The notes: generated by a model not told the origin, from the sequence alone. Positions 1 through 9,659 are shown, counted from the stretch's first letter. The stretch: 64,000 nucleotides of DNA from Candidatus Latescibacterota bacterium (GCA_021295695.1 JAGWBW010000008.1:1115-65114); one strand, 5' to 3'. Translations and numbers: made by a program.

Positions 1-269
1 GTCGGTGCTGTGACCGGGCTGATCAGGTGCGGTTGATCGGGGTCGGCCGTGTTGTTTAAGAGGTCGTCAAGTGAGAGACGCGGCGCATTGCGGGTATCGA
101 TTGACTCTACTGTGGATGCAATGCCATTTTTATTCCCTCCGTGGCGGTAATAGAGGTCGTGTAGCGAAGCCGGGTGTGGGGCGCAGGCCGTGAGATCAAA
201 GATATCGTCGTCTTTGACAAGTCCCAGGCGAGATCCTTGTTCGGGTTGTGTGAATTGCAATAGTTTCAT
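1..269 (-). CDS. Fumarylacetoacetate hydrolase family protein (AraD1-like), N-terminal part
   Basis: The ATG at 269 is preceded by a GAGG ribosome site, and the frame stays open for 89 codons to the window edge, so the C-terminus is missing. The start MKLLQFTQPEQGSRLGLV followed by a VKDDDIFDLT stretch resembles the N-terminal cap of FAH-type and AraD1-type proteins, which open with a beta-hairpin of this kind before the catalytic fold. The metal-binding core that would prove the family lies outside the window. The gene diverges from the short-chain dehydrogenase at 396. Family membership is moderately sure; the substrate is unknown. Confidence 0.55.
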   Translation of the reverse strand, partial: MKLLQFTQPEQGSRLGLVKDDDIFDLTACAPHPASLHDLYYRHGGNKNGIASTVESIDTRNAPRLSLDDLLNNTADPDQPHLISPVTAP

Positions 270-395
270 AGTTGCCTCGGTGATTGTGGGATGGGAAACA
301 AGAATAGTTATAATTGGAGTACCTGTAAAGCAGATTTATCATTCGCGATTGCGCGATTTTTTTTGCATATTGAGGGACAAAAGGAGGCGGGTCTT

Positions 396-1175
396 ATGGC
401 AATAGCACTGATTACGGGCGCGTCGAGTGGTATTGGTTTGGAATTGGCGCGGGTGTTTGCGGCTGATGGGGTTGATGTGATTTTGTCGGCGCGGTCCGAG
501 GATAAGTTGCACGCGCTAGCAGGAGAAGTGCGGGAGAAGTATGGTGTGAAGGCCAGGGTGATTGTGGCTGATTTGTCGGTGCCGGGCGAGGCTGAGAAGG
601 TTTATGATCGGGTCGTGGAAATGGGATGGGATGTGGATTATCTGGTGAATAATGCCGGGTTTGGGGTCTATGGTTTTTATGCGGAAACAGATTGGATGGC
701 CGAAGCGGATATGTTGCAGGTGAATATTGTTGCTTTGACGCATTTGACCAAATTGTTTTTGCCTGGTTTGATTGACAGAGGTCGGGGAAAAATTTTGAAT
801 GTGGCTTCGACTGCGGCGTTTCAACCGGGTCCGAGGATGGCTGTGTATTTTGCGACCAAAGCGTATGTGCTGTCGTTTTCAGATGCGATTGCCAATGAGT
901 TAAAGGGCACGGGGGTGAGCGTGACTGCGCTGTGTCCAGGGGCAACGGAGACGGGGTTTCAAGATGCTGCGGGTGCAACGGGTTCGCGTTTGTTTGATAT
1001 GCGCGGATTGCCCACGGGTGCCGATGTGGCAAAATATGGGTACAGAGCTATGCAAAAGGGAAAGCGCGTGGCCATTCACGGGTTGACCAGTAAGATATTG
1101 GCTTTTACTGTGCGCTTATTGCCCCGACGGATTGTTGCCGCAACGACAAGAGCGTTGATTGCGAGGAGTGATTAA
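396..1175 (+). CDS. Short-chain dehydrogenase/reductase (SDR, DltE/YqjQ type)
   Basis: 259 residues, starting at the ATG that follows AGGAGG (382-387); an upstream in-frame ATG at 291 lacks such a site. The NAD(P)-binding TGASSGIG motif sits at residues 7-14, an NNAG motif around 84-88, and the catalytic YFATK near 150-156 after an STAA serine region. The long C-terminal helix with basic residues fits COG0300 SDRs, which act on lipid-like or small carbonyl substrates. No dedicated partner is visible; an RDD membrane protein follows after 87 bases and may be co-transcribed. The exact substrate cannot be read from the sequence. Confidence 0.88.
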   Translation: MAIALITGASSGIGLELARVFAADGVDVILSARSEDKLHALAGEVREKYGVKARVIVADLSVPGEAEKVYDRVVEMGWDVDYLVNNAGFGVYGFYAETDWMAEADMLQVNIVALTHLTKLFLPGLIDRGRGKILNVASTAAFQPGPRMAVYFATKAYVLSFSDAIANELKGTGVSVTALCPGATETGFQDAAGATGSRLFDMRGLPTGADVAKYGYRAMQKGKRVAIHGLTSKILAFTVRLLPRRIVAATTRALIARSD

Positions 1176-1262
1176 GCGAGTGCATCTGCCTGTGTGTGGT
1201 TTGCAGATAGGAAGCGGTCCAGTTGCAGGCGCTCGGCATGGTTGGAATTGAAAGGTGAAGAT

Positions 1263-1793
1263 ATGTTGATGCAAAGCGAAATCGCCGGTATGGGACGGCG
1301 TCTGTTGGCAACGGTGCTGGATTTTGTGATTTTGCACCTTGCTTTGACGGTGGTCCTGCGCAATATGTTGCTACCGCCTGCGGGCGTCTGGATGGTGGAT
1401 TTTATTTTTATTGTTGTGTATTCCGCAATGTTTTTGGGGATTACGGGCCAGACGCCGGGCAAAATGTTATTGGGGTTGCGCGTGATTGATGCACAGGGTG
1501 GCGGGTTGAATTATGGGCAGACGTTTCGGCGTGCAGTGGTGAAGTGGTCGCCGGTTTTTGTGCTGTTTATTGTGATGGCTGTGTTGACGCCGGAAGAGGT
1601 GTACCAGGGTCCCGCGGCTGGGGAAGTGATGGATACCGTTGAAGTTGATGCACAATCGGCTCTGTTTTCATCGGTAGCGATGGTGATCGGCACGGTGGGC
1701 TGGTTGGTGTTGATTTACGCGGCGCGCCGCCATCCCGATGGGCAGGGGATTCACGACCGCGCGGCAGAGACGTATGTGATTAGAACGGGGTGA
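1263..1793 (+). CDS. RDD family membrane protein
   Basis: About 176 residues. The ATG at 1263 is chosen because AAGGTGAAG precedes it; an in-frame ATG at 1194 would add a charged, poorly conserved leader. The opening GMGRRLLATVLDF contains the R...D pair that names the RDD family, followed by hydrophobic segments at about 20-35, 40-60, 95-110 and 130-150. The TPGKMLLGLRV motif of this family lies between the second and third segments. RDD proteins are integral inner-membrane proteins, some implicated in cation exchange, most of unknown role. It converges on the GWxTD gene, with only three bases between the stop codons. Confidence 0.85.
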   Translation: MLMQSEIAGMGRRLLATVLDFVILHLALTVVLRNMLLPPAGVWMVDFIFIVVYSAMFLGITGQTPGKMLLGLRVIDAQGGGLNYGQTFRRAVVKWSPVFVLFIVMAVLTPEEVYQGPAAGEVMDTVEVDAQSALFSSVAMVIGTVGWLVLIYAARRHPDGQGIHDRAAETYVIRTG

Positions 1794-1796
1794 AAG

Positions 1797-4100
1797 TTAC
1801 CGGGTGCCAGGAATAAAAAAGACAGCATCTTTTTTTGTGCTCTGGTCGATATTTTTATCTGTGATTGTGAGTTTGAGGGTGTAGCGTCCGGGTGCGAGGT
1901 TGGTGAGGGGCATTTCGAGATAGGTGTTTTCGTCGGGGTTTATACCGACTTGATCAAAGCTGAGGCCAACGGCCTCGGTATTTTTTTCGCCCAATTTGGC
2001 GAGGAGGGATACGAGCGCGAAACCGGTTTCCTGGCGTTTTTGCACTTCGTAGGAGATGGTGTAGCGCGTTTGTCCAAATTCGTCGCGTTTGAGGTTGTAG
2101 ATTTCAAAGTAAACGTACATGGACATGCCGGGGGCAAAGGTTGCCGAGGGCTGCGGCTGAATGTAGAGGTCGCCGCGCACAAAGGATGTGTCGGGTGCGC
2201 GGTCCGCTTCGACGATGCGAGAGGCGACCTGGATGTCGCTCATCATCAGACGGCTTTTGTCGTGATAGGTCGGAAAGTGAAGATTGGGCTGGCGATAGGC
2301 GCCAATGCGGTTGGTATTTTGACGCCATGCTTCTACGGACAATTCATATTCGCCGGGTTCGGCGATGTGGCGCACGCTGCTCAGGGCTTGCAAACCGCGA
2401 CCGCGATGGTCGTCTGTGATGTCGATGGCCAATGCGCTTTTGGTGTTCTGAAAATCGAGCGCGCGGGGATAGATAAGCGCGGTGCGACGCTCGACGACCA
2501 CAGTGGTGTCCGGGTCCGTAGGCAGGGCCACATTGTCTAAAGGCAGGCCAAATATGACCTGTAATTCGGTTTTGTTCTCCGGGCCTCGAAATGTGAGGGT
2601 GTCGAAGTAAAAGTCGAGGGGTTCGAGCGTTTCTATGCTGTACAATTCGGGTTCTATTGCCGCGAGCGAGTGGGCGAGGGTGGCAGGGTTAAATTCGTTG
2701 AGGCGCTGAATCACGCTCATGTAAGAGCGCCCGGAGGACTCGGCATTGGCGAGATCTTCTTCGGTCAGCGATGGGACGGGGGCAAAATCGTAGTTCCCAC
2801 CCAAAAATTCATCGGTAAATGTAAATTCTGCGCCCTGTCCGAGGTTTTTGTATAGCCATACTTCCCAGGGTACAGAGGTCCAGCCACTGGTCGTTGTGAC
2901 GGGACGGTAGTCGGTAAAGCCCATATCGCCCACGCGGCCTGTGCTGCCTTGCTCCATGGTGCGAATCGGATAGACGGGACCGACGAAGTTGGCCTCAATG
3001 CCCGCATCGCCGTAAATTGCATACGCTCTTTGTTCTTGAATGCGCTGTACATCGAGTGGCACGATAGCATTGAGTTTTCGGGAGGTTGAGATATAGTCGG
3101 GTTCGCCATATCGGATGTAGATTTCTCCTCGGCGATCCCAGGGCCACTTTTTGCCAAAGTGGGTTCGCGCATGCCATACCCTGCGATAGTGCTCCGCCCG
3201 GCGCAGTGCGCCTCCTGAGGTTTTAAAGGGATCTTTTTGCAACCAGAAGCGTGTGAGAAAACGCTCGCGTTGTATTTTGTCGTCCGAAGCCGACGCGAGG
3301 CGGTAAGCGCGGGCTTCGGCTTTTGAGCCGATATAAGAGATGTCGTCAAAGAGGGGCTGTTCCTCTTTGGGTAAGGTCTCGATATAGCGTTGAAATGCCG
3401 TTAATGCGCCTTCGTGGTCGCGTCTTTGAATGAGGGCCTGGGCGAGCAATGGCAGTGCGCGGGGGTCTCGCATGCGAGATGTGATGTCTTCGAGATCCCG
3501 GTACTCTTTGGCTTCGTATAGCGCGTAGGCAAATTGGTATGCGGTCTCGTGATCTTCGGGGTTGCGTTCGAGGTATTTTGTGTAGTAGTAAAGTGCGACC
3601 TGATGCGCGCTGCCTTCTTCGCGATGGGCGCGAGCGAGCAGGAGATAGGGAGAAGACAGGTCGGGAAATCGCGCAATGATTTGCGAGGCTGCTTTTCGCG
3701 CGCGGCTTCCCGTATTTTCAAGTGCGAGCAGGGTTTTGATGAGGCGGTCGTGGGCGTCGGCATCTGTGGTGTCGATGGCGACTGCTTTTTCATAGTGTGA
3801 CAGCGCGCGGTCGGGTTTGTCGCGCAGGTTTTGGTAAACGCGACCCAGGCCCGTGTGGGCAATTGCGAGGTTGGGGTGCAAAGCGAGCGCATTTTGAAAG
3901 GCTGATTCGGCGCTGTCGGCTTCTTCAAGGCGCAAATAGAGCAGGCCCATGCGCACATAGCTCGCCGATGAATCAGACGCGGTAGCCAGATCTGCTTTCA
4001 ACCGGTTGATGACGTCGTGGAGGTCGCGGTTTTGCGCGAATCCCGTGCTTGCAAAACTGATGAGGAGCAGATAAATGGTCGAATAGAGAATTTTGATCAT
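1797..4100 (-). CDS. TPR and GWxTD-domain secreted protein
   Basis: 767 residues with an N-terminal signal peptide (hydrophobic residues 4-20 ending SFASTGFAQ). Residues 25 to about 255 form TPR-like helical repeats, e.g. ALHPNLAIAHTGLGRVYQ. From about 280 comes a GWxTD-type domain: FWLQKDPF, the YRRVWHARTHF region and GEIYIRYGEPDYI, a signature in which the usual GW is KWPW here. The C-terminal third is beta-rich with no motif I can name. GWxTD proteins are exported proteins of unknown function, common in FCB-group and Acidobacteria-like genomes. The gene stands alone on minus, divergent from the ptsN-like gene; AAAGGA precedes the start. Confidence 0.82.
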   Translation of the reverse strand: MIKILYSTIYLLLISFASTGFAQNRDLHDVINRLKADLATASDSSASYVRMGLLYLRLEEADSAESAFQNALALHPNLAIAHTGLGRVYQNLRDKPDRALSHYEKAVAIDTTDADAHDRLIKTLLALENTGSRARKAASQIIARFPDLSSPYLLLARAHREEGSAHQVALYYYTKYLERNPEDHETAYQFAYALYEAKEYRDLEDITSRMRDPRALPLLAQALIQRRDHEGALTAFQRYIETLPKEEQPLFDDISYIGSKAEARAYRLASASDDKIQRERFLTRFWLQKDPFKTSGGALRRAEHYRRVWHARTHFGKKWPWDRRGEIYIRYGEPDYISTSRKLNAIVPLDVQRIQEQRAYAIYGDAGIEANFVGPVYPIRTMEQGSTGRVGDMGFTDYRPVTTTSGWTSVPWEVWLYKNLGQGAEFTFTDEFLGGNYDFAPVPSLTEEDLANAESSGRSYMSVIQRLNEFNPATLAHSLAAIEPELYSIETLEPLDFYFDTLTFRGPENKTELQVIFGLPLDNVALPTDPDTTVVVERRTALIYPRALDFQNTKSALAIDITDDHRGRGLQALSSVRHIAEPGEYELSVEAWRQNTNRIGAYRQPNLHFPTYHDKSRLMMSDIQVASRIVEADRAPDTSFVRGDLYIQPQPSATFAPGMSMYVYFEIYNLKRDEFGQTRYTISYEVQKRQETGFALVSLLAKLGEKNTEAVGLSFDQVGINPDENTYLEMPLTNLAPGRYTLKLTITDKNIDQSTKKDAVFFIPGTR

Positions 4101-4242
4101 GGATAATCCTTTAAGTGTCGCATCAGTTTTTACACGCCTGTTTGGATTTTCGGTTTCTTTTAAACGTTAAACACTTTTGCCAAATTTCTCAATGACTTTT
4201 GCGACTTATGTGGCTGCACAGGTATAAATATATCTAATTTTC

Positions 4243-4271
4243 TTGACTTAGTTGAAGGGGCGTTTTATTTT
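4243..4271 (+). promoter_or_regulatory. Sigma70-type promoter for the ptsN-like gene
   Basis: TTGACT (4243-4248), a 17-base spacer, then TATTTT (4266-4271), about 75 bases before the ptsN-like start. The rest of the 4101-4346 gap is AT-rich and holds no other recognisable element. Confidence 0.5.
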
Positions 4272-4346
4272 CCGTCTAAAAGTGATGTGTGCGGATAGGC
4301 GCGCAGGCAGAAATGTCTATGCTCTCACTCGAATGAAAGGGCATTT

Positions 4347-4808
4347 ATGACGTTGATGGAGATTCTGTCGGGCAAATCGGTCATTATCGGGCTTAGGGGG
4401 CAAAACAAGCGGGAAATTCTCGAAGAGCTTGTTAATGAACTCGAAGTAGGCGATAAAATTACTGACCGTGATAAGGTGCTCCAGGCGGTTTTGGACCGCG
4501 AAGATATTATGAGTACGGGTATCGGGCACGGTATTGCTATTCCCCATGGGAAGTCGGAATATGCCACGACGCTGGGTGGTGTGCTGGGCATCAAGTCGGA
4601 AGGTATCAATTTTAATGCTTTAGATGGCAAAAAGACCTACATTTTTTTTCTTTTGGTCTCGCCTCTAAATGTATCGGGACCACATATTAAAGCCTTAGCG
4701 CGTATCTCAAGGGTGCTCAAAGGAGAGGATTTTAGACAGCGTTTGATTGGCATTCGCAATAGCGAGGAGGCTCTGGCGATTATTGAGGCAGAAGATAAGA
4801 AATACTAA
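4347..4808 (+). CDS. ptsN: PTS EIIA type-2 domain protein (PtsN/EIIA-Ntr-like)
   Basis: 153 residues, the usual size of a stand-alone EIIA-Ntr/fructose EIIA domain. The phosphorylatable histidine is His67 in GIAIPHGKS, and the helix-strand order and the LISP-like LLVSPLN strand match PF00359. ATG 4347 follows GAAAGG. These proteins accept phosphate from HPr-like donors and mostly regulate rather than transport sugar. No EIIB/EIIC, HPr or EI gene is nearby, which supports a regulatory role. Own promoter upstream and a strong terminator downstream make it monocistronic. Confidence 0.85.
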   Translation: MTLMEILSGKSVIIGLRGQNKREILEELVNELEVGDKITDRDKVLQAVLDREDIMSTGIGHGIAIPHGKSEYATTLGGVLGIKSEGINFNALDGKKTYIFFLLVSPLNVSGPHIKALARISRVLKGEDFRQRLIGIRNSEEALAIIEAEDKKY

Positions 4809-4834
4809 TAAATATCATAAGATTTGACCCTGCG

Positions 4835-4862
4835 CCTGCTTTTCTGCAAAGCAGGTTTTTTT
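4835..4862 (+). terminator. Intrinsic terminator after the ptsN-like gene
   Basis: Perfect 8-bp stem CCTGCTTT/AAAGCAGG with a 5-base loop, followed by seven T residues. It lies between the ptsN-like stop and the BatA-like start at 4878. Confidence 0.9.
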
Positions 4863-4877
4863 GTTTGAGTTTTTTTC

Positions 4878-6938
4878 ATGTTCGGTCTTTCATTTACAAA
4901 TCCGATGTTGCTACACGGTTTGTGGGCGGCACTGTTGCCACTTGTGATTCATTTGCTGAATCGGCGTCGTACAGTAACGGTGTCGTTTTCAAATGTGGCG
5001 CTTTTGCAAAAGCTCCAGCACGACCGCATGCGGCGGCTAAAGTTAAAGCATCTCGCGTTGCTCATTTTGCGAACCCTGCTCATTATTTTATTGGTGCTGG
5101 CTTTTGCGCGTCCGACTTTGAGCGGGGGCAGTAGGCAGGTGGGCGATGCGGGTACGTCGGCGTTTATTTTGCTCGATCGTTCGTTGAGCATGCAATACCG
5201 CACAGCAGAAGGCACATTATTTGAGCGCGCGCTTCGCAGGGTGCAGGCTCTGTTGTCCTTGTTTGATGAGCGCGACGATGTGCGTCTGGCACTGATCGAT
5301 AAAGGCGTCGAGGAGGTCGATGTGGGTTCGCCAGAGCGGTTGCGGTTGTTTATGGATGCGCTGCAGCCCGGATTTGGCAGTACAGATTTTGAGGCGGGAT
5401 TGCAATTGGCTTTGTCGCATTTATCCAGGTCGCAGATGCCCAACCGCGAGTTGTATTTTGTAACGGATCGCGCGTATAATGGATGGACCAATCTGCCCGA
5501 TACGCTGTCTAATTTGGACGGTGTATCGGTGTACATCATTTCCGAGCGGCCTTCTCAAGTTGCCAATATCGGCATTGGGCAGATCAATACCACTTCTCCA
5601 GAGGTCGGGCGTTCAACCGCATTGGGAATCGAACTGATCAATTATGGCGAAGCAAATCGAGGCGATGTGCCTGTGCAGATATTTTTGGATGGTCGGCGTA
5701 TTGGCCAGGATATTGCCCATGTACCTGCGGGCGGGCGTCGCAAATTGCATACGTCGTTTGTGCCCAAAACAGGGGGGGATGTTGCCCTGCGCGTGGAAAT
5801 AGGAAAGGACGATCTCGATGCAGATAACACGCGCGTGACGGTGTTGCGCGTTCCAGAGCGCGTTCGCATTTTGCTGGTGAGCGAGGCATCCCACGAGTCT
5901 TATTATCTCGCAGAGGCTTTGTCCGTTGTCTCAAGCGAGATGGTGCATGTTAAACCCGAGCGCGTATCAGATCAGGTATTAGAAGGTGTTGATGTGGTTT
6001 TTTTGTGCAATGTCGCGCGGCTTTCTACAGGTGCGATTGCCGCTTTGCAAAATCGGATATCGCGTGGGGGTGGTCTGGCTATTTTTTTGGGGGATCAAAT
6101 TGACGTCCGATATTATAATGAGCAGGTGTTGCCCGCGCTTTTTCCCGCCAAATTGCTCGGTACGCGGGGCGCGTTGTCGGGTGCTTATCAGGCTTTACAG
6201 ACGGTTTTGCCCGATCATCCCATGCTATCGGGTCTGGAACTCAAAGGGGCATTTCAAAGCCCGCGTTTTTTCGTTTCTTATCGGGTGTTGCCCGCACAAA
6301 ATGCACAGCCTGTGTTGTCCTTTGCTTCGGGGGCACCCGCGCTTATCGAGTCTCGCAAGGGCAATGGGCGCGTCGTGCTGTTTGCGTCTTCGGTGAGCGC
6401 GAGTTTGGGATGGAATGACGCGCCGCTTTCCGGTTTTTTTATTCCATTTGTACATCGCCTGAGTGGATATCTCGCGGCCGGGGCGTTTGGCCAATCTGAC
6501 TATCGCGTCGGTCAGGCCGTGTACAGAGATATCCGGCGGGAAAATGCTTCTGAAGCTGTTTTGCAAGCGCCAGGAGGAGAACCCAGAACAATTTGGCCTC
6601 AACAACGAGGCTTGCAATCGGTGTGGCCGGTTGGCGTGGTGGATGCGCCAGGGCTATGGGAGATTTTTGCGCGCGAGCGTGTCTCTGATCGCTTTGCCGT
6701 TCAGACTGATGCGCGCGAACCCGATTTGACCCCGGTTCCGATGGCGCGCCTCGAGGCTCTGTTTGGTAAAGACCACTTGCGCGTGGTGGATGGCGAGGTG
6801 GATTTGAAGGAGGCGATTCTTTCCCAAAGGCACGGTCAGGAGCTTTGGCGATGGGTGTTGTTGGCAGCCTTGATGGCGGTGGGCGCAGAGATGCTTATTG
6901 CGCAGTCTGCGCGCACGAGCCGCGGGACACAACCTTGA
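4878..6938 (+). CDS. BatA-like membrane protein with von Willebrand factor A domain
   Basis: 686 residues. The N-terminal 90 residues match the BatA domain (TIGR02226 type): a hydrophobic helix, HLLNRRR, then a second helix at about 60-76 (LALLILRTLLIILLVLAFAR). A vWA domain follows with the MIDAS motif DRSLS near residue 98. The middle is beta-rich, with a glutamine-amidotransferase-like fold possible at about 330-520, and a last membrane helix lies near the C-terminus. Bat-type proteins are usually next to MoxR AAA ATPases and DUF58 genes; none is in the window, so this may be a split-off member. The start is weakly supported; an in-frame ATG at 4908 is the alternative. Confidence 0.8.
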   Translation: MFGLSFTNPMLLHGLWAALLPLVIHLLNRRRTVTVSFSNVALLQKLQHDRMRRLKLKHLALLILRTLLIILLVLAFARPTLSGGSRQVGDAGTSAFILLDRSLSMQYRTAEGTLFERALRRVQALLSLFDERDDVRLALIDKGVEEVDVGSPERLRLFMDALQPGFGSTDFEAGLQLALSHLSRSQMPNRELYFVTDRAYNGWTNLPDTLSNLDGVSVYIISERPSQVANIGIGQINTTSPEVGRSTALGIELINYGEANRGDVPVQIFLDGRRIGQDIAHVPAGGRRKLHTSFVPKTGGDVALRVEIGKDDLDADNTRVTVLRVPERVRILLVSEASHESYYLAEALSVVSSEMVHVKPERVSDQVLEGVDVVFLCNVARLSTGAIAALQNRISRGGGLAIFLGDQIDVRYYNEQVLPALFPAKLLGTRGALSGAYQALQTVLPDHPMLSGLELKGAFQSPRFFVSYRVLPAQNAQPVLSFASGAPALIESRKGNGRVVLFASSVSASLGWNDAPLSGFFIPFVHRLSGYLAAGAFGQSDYRVGQAVYRDIRRENASEAVLQAPGGEPRTIWPQQRGLQSVWPVGVVDAPGLWEIFARERVSDRFAVQTDAREPDLTPVPMARLEALFGKDHLRVVDGEVDLKEAILSQRHGQELWRWVLLAALMAVGAEMLIAQSARTSRGTQP

Positions 6939-6972
6939 CTTTTGTAATTGGTGCGCGTATTTTTTGATTTTC

Positions 6973-6997
6973 ACGCAGGGCGGACACCGCCCCTACT
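6973..6997 (-). repeat. Short palindromic repeat, GTAGGGGCG family
   Basis: GGGCGG-ACA-CCGCCC (6978-6992) with CCTAC on its right side; on minus it reads GTAGGGGCGG..CCGCCC. Related copies are at 9502, 9561 and 9660. It lies between the BatA-like gene and topA and has no T-run, so it is not an obvious terminator. Confidence 0.5.
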
Positions 6998-7023
6998 TCA
7001 TTTGAATGAAAAAGGATGTTTTG

Positions 7024-9468
7024 ATGGCGAAAAATTTGATTATTGTCGAATCACCTGCTAAAGCACGCACAATTTCTCGATTTGTGGGCAAAGACTACAA
7101 AGTCGCTGCTTCTATGGGGCATGTGCGCGATCTTCCCGCACGCGAATTGGGCTTTGATGTGGAGAGTTTTGATCCCAAATACGTCGTGTCGCAAGACAAG
7201 CGCAGTGTGATTCAGGCGCTAAAAAAAGATATTAAAAAAGATACGACTGTGTATCTGGCAACGGACGAAGACCGCGAAGGAGAATCTATTTCGTGGCATC
7301 TGATTTCTGCACTCGGGCTCAAGAATCAGCCCATTAAGCGGATTGTTTTCCACGAGATTACCCAATCTGCGATTTTGCATGCGCTTGAAAATCCCCGCGA
7401 ACTGGATCAAAATTTGGTCGATGCACAACAGGCGCGTCGCATTTTGGATCGCGCTGTGGGCTATCAGTTGTCGCCTTTGTTGTGGAGAAAGGTAAAGGGC
7501 GGATTGTCGGCTGGGCGCGTGCAGAGTGTGGCGGTGCGGATTGTTGTTGATCGGGAACGGGAGATTCGGGCGTTTAAGCCAGAGGAGTATTGGAAAATTA
7601 AATCCGATTTTAAGGATCCCAAATTTCAGGCTGAATTGACGCGGCAAAATGGCAAAAAAGCTGCTGTCAAGAATGAAGCCGAGGCCAAAGCTATTGAAGC
7701 GAGTGCGCTGAAGGGGCAATTTGTCGTGGCAGAGGTGGTCGAGCGCGAGGGTGTGCGGCGGCCCGTGCCTCCGTTTACGACATCGACGTTGCAACAAGAG
7801 GCGTCTCGCAAGCTGAGTTTTTCCGTGTCGCAGACAATGCGGGTTGCACAACAGCTTTACGAAGGCAATTTTGAAATTCCCGGATATACCGGCGGTTTGA
7901 TTACGTATATGCGTACCGATTCGGTGAATTTGGCCGAGCAGGCGGTGAATCAGGCGCGGGAGGTGATCGCGCAGGAGTTTGGCCGGGATTATACTGTGGA
8001 GAAGCCCCGACAATTTGCCAATAAGACGAGAGGGGCACAGGAGGCACACGAGGCGATTCGTCCGGCGGATTTGTCGATTAAACCCGCCCGCGTCAGGGCA
8101 CATCTCGATCCGAGACAATTTCGGCTTTACGATTTGATTTGGAAGCGTACGTTGGCGACGCAAATGGCCGATGCGCGCATTGCCTATACAACGATTCGCA
8201 TTCGGGCTGGCGAAGCGGGGGAATTGATTTTTGAAGCCAGGGGACAGCGCGTTTTATTCCCCGGATTTTTGAGGGTTTATGCCGAGGGATCCGATAATCC
8301 AGATGCAGATGTTAGCAATAAAGATGTAATTTTGCCAAAGGTTGCAAAGGGGCAGGTGCTCAATTTGGAGAAGTTGCATTTAGAGCAGTTGTTTACCAAG
8401 CCGCCCGCGCGTTATACCGAGGCTTCGCTGGTGAAGAAACTCGAAAGTGAGGGTATTGGGCGTCCTTCGACTTATTCGCCGACGATTTCAACCATTCAGA
8501 GCCGGGAGTATGTGGAACGCACGCGGGATAAGAAACTCAAACCCACAGATATCGGCGAGGTGGTCAATGATTTTTTGACGGCGCACTTTCCCGATATTGT
8601 CGATTTGGGTTTTACGTCGCACCTCGAGGACGATTTTGACGAGATTGCTCAGGGCAAAAATTCATGGAAGGCGATGTTGGAGGGGTTTTATCCGCCGTTT
8701 AATAAGCGGGTGGAAGACAAAAAGTCGGTCGATAGAATTGGGCGCAAGTTGGGTAAAGATCCCAATACGGGGCGCGAGGTGAGTGTGAGTTTTGGGAAGT
8801 ATGGCCCCTATGTTCAGATTGGTAGTGCGGATGAAGAAGAAAAACCCTTGTTTGCATCTTTGCCCCCCGATCGGAGTATTTTTGATATTGAATTGGCCGA
8901 TGCTCTCAAGTGTTTTGAATTGCCGCGCAAACTCGGGCAAAATGATGCGGGTGATGAGGTGCAGGTCAATACTGGCCGGTATGGTCCCTATGTGCGAATA
9001 GGTCGCAACTTTTTTTCTCTGCCAGAGGGAGAGGATCTGTTTGAGGTGACGCTGGATCGCGCGCTGGAGATCGCGGCGGCTGAGGAAGATCGCAAAGCCA
9101 AAAATGTGATTCGCGATTTTGACGATTTCCAGGTGCTCAATGGGCGGTATGGTCCTTATATTCGCAAAGATGGTAAAAATTACAGGATTCCCAGGGGGAT
9201 GGATGCGGCGACATTAGACCGCGAGACGCTCGAAAAGCTCATGCAGTCCGGAGCGGGCGGCGGGCAGTCGCAGCAGGTGATTCACGATTTTGATGGGATT
9301 CAGGTTCTCGCCGGGCGCTATGGTCCTTATATCAAACACGATGGAAATAATTACCGCATTCCAAAGGACGTGGAGGCGTCGTCTTTGACAAAGGCGGCTT
9401 GCAAAAAAATTATCGCTGAGAACCCTGCGACGAATAGGAGAAGGTCGAGAAGAAGAAGTAGGAAGTGA
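7024..9468 (+). CDS. topA: DNA topoisomerase I (type IA)
   Basis: 814 residues, relaxing negatively supercoiled DNA. The start MAKNLIIVESPAKAR at 7024 is preceded by AAAGGA; an ATG six codons earlier is less likely. The Toprim acidic motif TDEDREGE is at residues 80-87 and the active-site tyrosine is Tyr295 in GLITYMRTDS. Instead of zinc ribbons the C-terminus carries four copies of the topoisomerase C-terminal repeat, each with a GKYGPYV/GRYGPYI core, the last two also with NYRIP. This is the common layout outside Proteobacteria. The final residues are basic (RRSRRRSRK). It appears monocistronic, followed by repeat-rich non-coding DNA. Confidence 0.97.
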   Translation: MAKNLIIVESPAKARTISRFVGKDYKVAASMGHVRDLPARELGFDVESFDPKYVVSQDKRSVIQALKKDIKKDTTVYLATDEDREGESISWHLISALGLKNQPIKRIVFHEITQSAILHALENPRELDQNLVDAQQARRILDRAVGYQLSPLLWRKVKGGLSAGRVQSVAVRIVVDREREIRAFKPEEYWKIKSDFKDPKFQAELTRQNGKKAAVKNEAEAKAIEASALKGQFVVAEVVEREGVRRPVPPFTTSTLQQEASRKLSFSVSQTMRVAQQLYEGNFEIPGYTGGLITYMRTDSVNLAEQAVNQAREVIAQEFGRDYTVEKPRQFANKTRGAQEAHEAIRPADLSIKPARVRAHLDPRQFRLYDLIWKRTLATQMADARIAYTTIRIRAGEAGELIFEARGQRVLFPGFLRVYAEGSDNPDADVSNKDVILPKVAKGQVLNLEKLHLEQLFTKPPARYTEASLVKKLESEGIGRPSTYSPTISTIQSREYVERTRDKKLKPTDIGEVVNDFLTAHFPDIVDLGFTSHLEDDFDEIAQGKNSWKAMLEGFYPPFNKRVEDKKSVDRIGRKLGKDPNTGREVSVSFGKYGPYVQIGSADEEEKPLFASLPPDRSIFDIELADALKCFELPRKLGQNDAGDEVQVNTGRYGPYVRIGRNFFSLPEGEDLFEVTLDRALEIAAAEEDRKAKNVIRDFDDFQVLNGRYGPYIRKDGKNYRIPRGMDAATLDRETLEKLMQSGAGGGQSQQVIHDFDGIQVLAGRYGPYIKHDGNNYRIPKDVEASSLTKAACKKIIAENPATNRRRSRRRSRK

Positions 9469-9501
9469 GAAGGGGGAAGTGTGAAGTGGGAAAATTAAGC
9501 C

Positions 9502-9528
9502 GTAGGAGCGGCATCCCTGCCGCGATTG
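9502..9528 (+). repeat. Palindromic repeat, GTAGGRGCGG family
   Basis: GTAGGA followed by the perfect 6-bp stem GCGGCA/TGCCGC with a 4-base loop. It is one of several palindromes in the 9469-9756 gap, which otherwise contains no gene. Confidence 0.5.
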
Positions 9529-9560
9529 GGGCTGGTGAGAAGGGTGAAGGATGAACAACC

Positions 9561-9584
9561 GTAGGGGCGAGGCATGCCTCGCCC
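9561..9584 (+). repeat. Palindromic repeat, GTAGGGGCG family
   Basis: GTAG followed by GGGCGAGGCATGCCTCGCCC (9565-9584), a perfect 20-base palindrome; it shares the GTAGGGGCG start with the neighbouring copies. Confidence 0.55.
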
Positions 9585-9659
9585 GTCATCGCAGCCCCTG
9601 CTTAAAATATGCAGAGCTTGCTCTTGAGGGGTTTAATCAAGGGGGCAGGCTATGGTGTA

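Noticed and set aside
1950-2540. Open frame on plus inside the GWxTD gene
   Set aside because: Overlaps a long minus gene with signal peptide and domains; no ribosome site or motif.
7219-8163. Long open frame antisense to topA
   Set aside because: topA has complete catalytic motifs on plus; the antisense frame lacks a ribosome site and any family motif.
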